A DNA stretch of 34,216 bases from Candidatus Bathycorpusculum termitum (lineage in GTDB: Archaea > Thermoproteota > Bathyarchaeia > Bathyarchaeales > Bathycorpusculaceae), in NCBI GenBank assembly GCA_031254875.1, contig JAIRTW010000070.1, positions 1 through 34,216 on the forward strand. The letters run 5' to 3'. Under the pieces are notes generated by a model. That model was given only the letters and a program-made list of their open reading frames with translations. It was not told where the DNA came from and ran no database searches. Position 1 is the stretch's first letter; each line of letters begins with the position of its first letter. A program made the translations under genes and the position numbers. Below, piece after piece: positions 32,930-34,216 of the stretch.

Positions 32930-33218
32930 ATCGAATTAACCCAGAATTGTTAGCACCTGGAAATTCATTTTATACTAAAACAGGTTAACTGGCTAAATAT
33001 TGCAGAACGAGTTGCCGCTCTTGAATACTGTATTGACCTCCTAGTATATCAGCATAATCAAACACAGAAAAGTATTGATTGGCAATACATTACCGAAAAA
33101 ACGAATAAAACTGAAAAGATTATACCCAATCAATGAAAATTTAGATATTACTGCACAATAGGGATATTGGGATAGATAACAGGTATTTTTTTAAGCGGGA
33201 CTTTTCCATATTTAGCAT
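32930..33218. other. spacer between CofE-like and DUF116 genes
   Basis: Contains the startless open frame at 32957-33136; the last 80 bp are AT-rich and hold the DUF116 promoter. Confidence 0.5.
32957..33136 (+). CDS. candidate small protein lacking a standard start codon
   Basis: A 59-codon frame from CTG 32957 to TGA 33134, directly behind the CofE-like gene. Its middle (NIAERVAALEYCIDLLVYQH) has a heptad-like pattern suggesting a helical, coiled-coil protein, and the end is polar. No ATG, GTG or TTG exists between the preceding TAG and this segment. It could use a rare start, be a frameshifted gene, or be a truncated remnant. Confidence 0.3.
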   Translation: MEIHFILKQVNWLNIAERVAALEYCIDLLVYQHNQTQKSIDWQYITEKTNKTEKIIPNQ

Positions 33219-33833
33219 ATGCCCTATAAATTTACTTTCGACTTATCTAATGTTCCAAAATTTTTCTTCACCGAACTTGCAACGATAAGTTGTCAAAAGG
33301 GCATGCATACAGTAGTCTTAAAAATCTCTGAGGATTTAGTAAAAAAATTCAAAATCGAAGAAATAACAGGGCTTAACATCAACGATGCCATAGTTTTGCT
33401 TCATGACCTAATTGACATGCAAGCAGCAAACATGAGGGAACGCAACAAGTTTTTAGAAAGCAAAAAAAGGGCACTTTTGCTTCCTCATTGTTCAAGAAAA
33501 TATTTAGATAACCGATGTAAAGCAGTTTTCGACAGTAACATCCCAAGCTACATTTGTGCACACTGCTCTGAGGACTGCCTCGTTAATAGAGCAGACAAAA
33601 TAGCCAAAGAAAGAGGCTATGACATATTTGTTTTACCAGGAGGCAGCTGTATCCCTAAAATTTTTAATAACACAAAATATGAAGGCGTAGCGGGAGTGGC
33701 ATGCGGTGAAGAAGCAAAAATGTTTCGTCCGCAGTTAAACAACATAGATGTAGCAGTACAAGCCATACCATTGATAAAAAATGGTTGTGCAAACACTGTT
33801 TTTAATATAGAAACACTGCTAAAAGTGCTTTAA
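33219..33833 (+). CDS. DUF116 family protein
   Basis: A 204-residue cysteine-rich protein of the DUF116 family. The characteristic region begins LLLPHCSRKYLDNRCKAVFD (about residue 87), continues with CAHCSEDC (about 113-120), GYDIFVLPGGSCIPKIF (about 133-149) and GVAGVACGEE, and ends with AVQAIPLIKNGCANTVFN. The conserved cysteines suggest a metal or iron-sulfur centre. The first 85 residues are helical and less conserved. The biochemical role is unknown. It lies on the same strand as the CofE-like gene, 289 nt downstream, probably with its own promoter. Confidence 0.85.
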   Translation: MPYKFTFDLSNVPKFFFTELATISCQKGMHTVVLKISEDLVKKFKIEEITGLNINDAIVLLHDLIDMQAANMRERNKFLESKKRALLLPHCSRKYLDNRCKAVFDSNIPSYICAHCSEDCLVNRADKIAKERGYDIFVLPGGSCIPKIFNNTKYEGVAGVACGEEAKMFRPQLNNIDVAVQAIPLIKNGCANTVFNIETLLKVL

Positions 33834-34216
33834 CAATTAATCGACAACTAAACACCAAATAGCAGCACCACCCTGCAAAAGGCCCTTCACCCCGGCAGAC
33901 TAAAAATTCCACACTCAACTAAAAGATTCCCCACCCACACAATAATATCACAAGTTGAAGCTTCACCAACTTCAAACTCACAGAATAATTCTTTACATGT
34001 GATACAGACCACCAATAGTTAGGCACATAAAAAATTGATCTCCCAAAGACAACACAACATCCACCCCACCGCCTAAACTTCACCACCACACAGACACCAC
34101 ACAAAACCTCAACCACACTACCAAAGATCTCTTTCTAACCCCAAACAATTACTTAAAACCTTCAGAACCCAGCCTTACAACCCGCTCAGACCGACCCATA
34201 CAAACCTATCAACCCA
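33834..34216. other. G-poor, C/A-rich non-coding end of the window
   Basis: No gene seen. The plus strand is A/C-rich with few G, like 16205-16550. A short inverted repeat AAGTTG/CAACTT lies near 33953-33973. A minus-strand 65-codon frame (33919-34116) translates to V/C/W-rich sequence expected from the skew and is rejected. Confidence 0.5.

Noticed and set aside
33919-34116. 65-codon minus-strand frame
   Set aside because: V/C/W-rich sequence produced by the C/A-rich plus strand; no start signal or domain.

Overview
The window is archaeal chromosome. It carries the archaeal order of the spc-type ribosomal protein cluster (uL22 to SecY, with eS4, eL32, eL19 and the RNase P subunit Rpp29 inside), ABCE1/Rli1, the archaeal tRNA-G10 methyltransferase, archaeal-type CMP kinase and an EMC3/DUF106 insertase, plus TATA-box promoters and tightly overlapping genes. 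No SUI1 gene lies between uL29 and Rpp29. Protein character and moderate G+C suggest a TACK/Thermoproteota lineage, possibly Bathyarchaeia; that placement is an impression and was not tested by phylogeny. No rRNA, tRNA or CRISPR array was recognised.

Layout. 0.2-4.8 kb: a DapB-like reductase, cysS, a lipoate ligase A-family gene translationally coupled to a TPR-like protein, and a decayed beta-propeller surface protein. 5.1-8.7 kb: a coupled run prs - trmG10 - rnz, met tail to tail by a TIM-barrel sugar isomerase/AP-endonuclease-2 family gene. 9.1-11.9 kb: two convergent GT2 glycosyltransferases and a radical SAM/SPASM protein. 12.0-13.6 kb: cmk and an EMC3-family insertase with an unusual extracytoplasmic domain. 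13.8-26.0 kb (minus strand): the ribosomal protein operon, starting at uL22 from its own promoter. It is interrupted between uL30 and uL15 by a 1-kb non-coding segment with extreme strand asymmetry and a small heat-shock protein gene with its own promoter; uL15 and SecY follow that gene. Several ribosomal proteins carry long disordered tails, most strikingly uL18 (about 157 extra residues).

26.2-27.4 kb: a broken IS1-family element of about 769 bp beside the cluster, then a palindrome-rich gap with a 15-bp inverted repeat around a 200-bp unit. 27.5-29.3 kb: ABCE1. 29.3-31.7 kb: mostly non-coding, holding a two-gene pair of unknown function, a possible small ORF, a possible TnpB relic and a candidate acidic micropeptide. 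31.7-33.8 kb: a large CofE-like (F420 gamma-glutamyl ligase family) protein and a DUF116 cysteine-rich protein, with open frames around them that lack any standard start codon. The last 380 bp are non-coding and G-poor.

Functionally the window is mainly translation: ribosome assembly, tRNA charging (CysS), tRNA maturation (TrmG10, RNase Z, Rpp29), ribosome recycling (ABCE1) and protein export/insertion (SecY, EMC3-like). PRPP and CMP phosphorylation supply nucleotides. The least explained parts are the split in the ribosomal operon and the 26.9-33.2 kb accessory region.
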